Shown piece after piece: positions 8,501 through 8,861 of a stretch of DNA of 8,861 bases. The position numbers and the translations under genes were made by a program. Numbering within the stretch: the stretch's first letter is position 1; the number at the start of each line of letters is the position of its first letter. This DNA is from an uncultured Bacteroidales bacterium (GTDB taxonomy: Bacteria; Bacteroidota; Bacteroidia; Bacteroidales; UBA4417), in assembly GCA_903917425.1 (NCBI GenBank), contig CAIXAQ010000055.1, forward strand, positions 1-8,861, in the 5' to 3' direction. Below the pieces are notes generated by a model. That model had not been told where the DNA came from. It saw nothing but the letters and a program-made list of their open reading frames with translations, and did no database searches.

Positions 8501-8740
8501 AAACCGGATTTGGTTCTTCTCGACCTGAACCTGCCTGGCATTCATGGAAGTGAAGTGCTCAAACTGCTTCAGGCTGAAGAAAAAACAAAGGCCATCCCTG
8601 TAGTTATTATAAGCGCTGATGCAATGCCGCATCAACTTCAAAGGTTGATTGTTGCAGGAGCAAAGAAATATCTGACTAAGCCGTTGGATGTAATTGGTTT
8701 TTTGAAGGTTGTAGATGAATGGATTGGAAAAGGGATATAG
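2585..8740 (+). CDS. Giant 11-PAS, one-GAF hybrid sensor histidine kinase with C-terminal receiver
   Basis: Complete, 2051 residues, roughly 230 kDa. The ATG at 2585 is fixed upstream by an in-frame TAA immediately before it; no Shine-Dalgarno sequence is visible. Order: coiled coil (about 1-66); PAS1-PAS6 with DIT/DIS/DVS-type end motifs at 178, 304, 432, 561, 689 and 821; GAF (about 838-985); PAS7 and PAS8, ending at 1107 and 1227; coiled coil (about 1232-1290); PAS9-PAS11, ending at 1397, 1525 and 1651; HisKA with H1685; HATPase_c with N1802, DTGIGI (1836-1841) and GTGLGL (1865-1870); receiver with E1934/D1935, phosphoacceptor D1980, S2010 and K2032. Several PAS modules carry the HPDD/HPED motif of the PAS_3 type (244, 759, 1338, 1465, 1591). 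No membrane span or signal peptide is evident, so it should be cytoplasmic. All residues for autophosphorylation and transfer to its own receiver are present. Ligands are unknown. There is no HPt or output domain, so an external partner is expected. Confidence 0.97.
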   Translation: MKIDTKFPTETLRQKAEKLFKGRQGQRIQPQSEAEMLGLIQELELQKLEFEIQNEEILQAEQILQSNEVKYRSAIENMLDTFYEATIHGILLDISPSIQIISKGQYTRAELIGKSLISFYSDQNERDSFLSELFKHGKVTDYELKILNKDGSVIPVAISSSLLYENGIPVKITGIMRDITERKLTENALLESERRYRSLADSGQALIWTATPDKKCNYFNQVWLNFTGRTMAQENGDGWAEGVHPDDLDRCFEIYSTSFDRREPFSMDYRLRRHDGEYRWLQDNGTPQFDSEGLFVGYIGHCLDISELKLAEEALRRSEEKYRNIFINAQEGVFQTSVDGTYISVNPALAKMYGFDTPEELMNSRFDIAQDAYSDPRERENFIRLMEDQGFVKGYEYEVKQKDGQKVWFYEDAKAIKDEQGKILFFEGFVVDITERKQAEVALNDKSNLLTNLIVNLQEGILLEDSNRKIALTNQLFCAMFGILAPPEALIGADCSGSAEQSKMFFKNPVKFISDIEKILADKEAVYNDELELADGRYFERDYIPTYLENKYSGHLWKYRDISERKHAALKLEKSENRFSQVVEQSCEVVWEVDALGLYTYMSPLSMQVYGYTPEQMVGKLHFYDIAPEEVREEFKNAALNIFSQKLSFENLINSICQPNGNIITVTTNGLPILNEDGSLIGYRGIDSDITERLRIEDSLKKSEEAYRFITERSNDLIFVCRFKPDLKFEYISPSVEKITGYLPGEYISDAYLGISMVHPDDQHILKSFIRETLQNGIVDESIISLRWIKKDGSLIWTETQNSPIYNEKGEITGIQGKTSDVSERKQVEFIQDARIRVTDFAATHSRNEMQQKLLDELEHLTGSGIGFFHAVDTDQKTLVLLNKSSNTMQQFNIPHSKDEYFSIEKAGFWIDCINQKKVVIQNDFTKLPSKNGLPEGHASLQRLLALPVLRNEKIVAIVGVGNKLTDYGEKDVELVARLSDQAWDIMERKGAEESLKKLSQAVEQSPEIIYITNSEGLIEYINPKAKQVTGYTDEELIGQNPRIFSSGEKPAEEYKTLWQTINAGGEWEGEFHNKKKSGELYWVAASISPVIDTNGKITHYLAIEEDITERKKNDEKIAQQNERLNAIVSAMPDLIFVIDNKGAYLEFYQSNTNAKLIPVDKVIGANLKEFFNSEQAGNYLQNIRSCIHDNKLTTFEYQLSERNSIHYYEARLTPCGNDKVLSFVRDITGRVFSEMEVQNLNANLELKIVERTSQLAESNFNLKSEIEERNKAAAALEEALVRLRKIADRIPGFVYQFRLRPDGSSCFPFASEGIYEVYGVRSDEVLEDALVMFNTVHPDDLGNMNTSILKSAKELSLWMHEFRIIYLDGSVRWLFGNALPQTEADGSILWHGFISDITERKKAEEELKKISARLALAAFAGGVGVWDLDIVNNILVWDKQMFELYGMDEKDFGGAYEAWLQGVHPEDVIRGNEEIQMAIRNEKEFNTEFQVVWPDATVHIIRAMGIVQRDSSGTPLHLLGTNWDITAQKQSEKALRESESKHSSMISNISDVIGIIGIDGLMKYKSPNISKDFGWQPEDLIGTNGWLTVHPDDLERIQKEFYAVLQKDDATKTVEYKYLCKDGSYKPIELTAINLVNDKVINGVLLNYHDITARRLAEEEIIKARNEAEKANLAKSEFLSRMSHELRTPMNSILGFAQLMEMGELIPAHKKGVNHILKSGKHLLDLINEVLDISKIEAGYVSLLMEPVQLNAAIKEMMAVVQHNAAKLYQTLELKDSPTNTLCVKADQQRLKQVLLNLINNAVKYNHPGGSVVIKTELLQTGIAEIPVIRISITDTGIGISHEDIQKLFLPFERVGAEKTEIEGTGLGLTVVKKLMDVMGGNVGVVSTPGEGSTFWIELPMVESTQSAAGKNDSFPGTENVPSNKSATILYFEDNSSNVELVEQILGSQRPGIRLISTKNGDHSVDFVMEHKPDLVLLDLNLPGIHGSEVLKLLQAEEKTKAIPVVIISADAMPHQLQRLIVAGAKKYLTKPLDVIGFLKVVDEWIGKGI
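2783..7552 (+). repeat. PAS/GAF sensory array within the second kinase
   Basis: The end motif of each module (DITERK or variants DISELK, DISERK, DVSERK, DITGR, DITAQK, DITARR) recurs at residues 178, 304, 432, 561, 689, 821, 1107, 1227, 1397, 1525 and 1651. Neighbouring PAS modules are spaced 120-132 residues. The two larger steps are explained by the GAF at about 838-985 and the coiled coil at about 1232-1290. Each end motif leads into a charged linker of the AEEALRRSEEKYR type, the usual helical connector between stacked PAS domains. The modules differ strongly in sequence, so they are a mixed array of PAS subfamilies and not a recent tandem amplification. Confidence 0.9.
5096..5554 (+). 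other. GAF domain inside the second kinase
   Basis: Residues 838-990 do not have the PAS pattern. They read as a GAF domain: helix with DELEHLTGSGIGFFHAVD, a central stretch with GLPEGH, the core LLALPVLRNEKIVAIVGVGN, and an end reading DIMERK. This matches the GAF type often found beside PAS modules in bacterial hybrid kinases. Only one Cys is evident, in WIDCIN, and it is not in a recognised bilin-attachment motif, so a phytochrome-like photosensor is unlikely. The ligand is unknown. Confidence 0.8.
7535..8737 (+). repeat. Transmitter-receiver module, copy B (paralogous to 1163-2365)
   Basis: This is the second copy of the HisKA-HATPase_c-receiver block, residues 1651-2051 of the large kinase. 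It aligns without a gap to the end of the first kinase. The H box, N box, G1 and G2 boxes and all receiver active-site residues are conserved in both. Divergence is greatest between the HisKA helices and the N box, and in the linker before the receiver. The first kinase continues eight codons beyond the position of this copy's stop. Confidence 0.93.
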
Positions 8741-8743
8741 AAT

Positions 8744-8763
8744 AGTGAAAAGTGAAAAGTGAA
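8744..8763 (+). repeat. Short tandem repeat AGTGAAA, about 2.9 units
   Basis: Two full AGTGAAA units (8744-8750, 8751-8757) and six bases of a third (8758-8763) begin four bases after the stop of the second kinase. Repeats of this composition are, in my experience, common after genes in Bacteroidota genomes, but their role is not established. No hairpin with a T-run is visible, so I do not call a terminator here. Confidence 0.7.
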
Positions 8764-8803
8764 CCTTGAATGTCTGAGGGCTAGCGCGAGTCAATTTTAA
8801 CGT

Positions 8804-8860
8804 TTATTTTACTGTTGCTAATGAAGCGCGCAATTCGCTGACAATCGTGTTGTAACGGTT
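8804..8860 (-). CDS. Possible C-terminal end of a convergent gene (partial, product unknown)
   Basis: Read on the minus strand, the last bases of the window give 18 codons, NRYNTIVSELRASLATVK, then TAA (complement at 8804-8806). The alternation of charged and hydrophobic residues is what a C-terminal amphipathic helix would show. Its position, 63 bases from the end of the kinase gene and convergent with it, is sensible for a gene end. The other two minus frames are also open for some distance, so the evidence is thin. The family cannot be named from this fragment. Confidence 0.35.
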   Translation of the reverse strand, partial: NRYNTIVSELRASLATVK

Positions 8861-8861
8861 C

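Overview
The window is almost entirely two very large, co-directional, multi-PAS hybrid sensor histidine kinases in the same forward reading frame, separated by a 192-base gap. The organism is most likely a member of the Bacteroidota, possibly a Marinilabiliales/Bacteroidales-like environmental lineage. This is inferred from the modest GC content, the lack of a Shine-Dalgarno sequence at the one complete start, the taste for giant soluble PAS hybrid kinases, and the AGTGAAA-type repeats after the gene end. No marker gene is present, so the assignment is tentative.

Layout. (1) Bases 2-2392: the 3' part (796 codons) of a hybrid kinase whose start lies upstream of the window. Its reading frame is open from the first bases, so the GTG at 233 is internal. 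The visible part holds the tail of one PAS module, a PAS of the type common in CheB/CheR-PAS fusion proteins, two more PAS modules, a HisKA/HATPase_c transmitter and a C-terminal receiver. (2) Bases 2393-2584: an intergenic stretch with tandem stops, two perfect short inverted repeats and a doubtful 48-codon ORF whose TAA touches the next ATG. (3) Bases 2585-8740: a complete 2051-residue hybrid kinase with an N-terminal coiled coil, six PAS modules, one GAF, two PAS, a coiled coil, three PAS, HisKA, HATPase_c and receiver. (4) Bases 8741-8861: a short heptamer repeat, then what may be the last 18 codons of a convergent minus-strand gene.

How they may work together. Both proteins lack visible membrane segments and should be cytoplasmic sensors. 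The transmitter-receiver halves of the two kinases are paralogous. They align without any gap at a constant offset of 6372 bases, from the last DIT motif through both catalytic domains, a divergent 30-residue linker and the receiver. The two proteins therefore look like a tandem duplication of one signalling core fitted with different sensory arrays. The near-identical phosphoacceptor helix suggests that they may heterodimerise or feed the same phosphorelay. Neither has an HPt or DNA-binding output domain, so a partner must lie outside the window. No RNA genes, CRISPR arrays, insertion sequences or prophage genes were seen.
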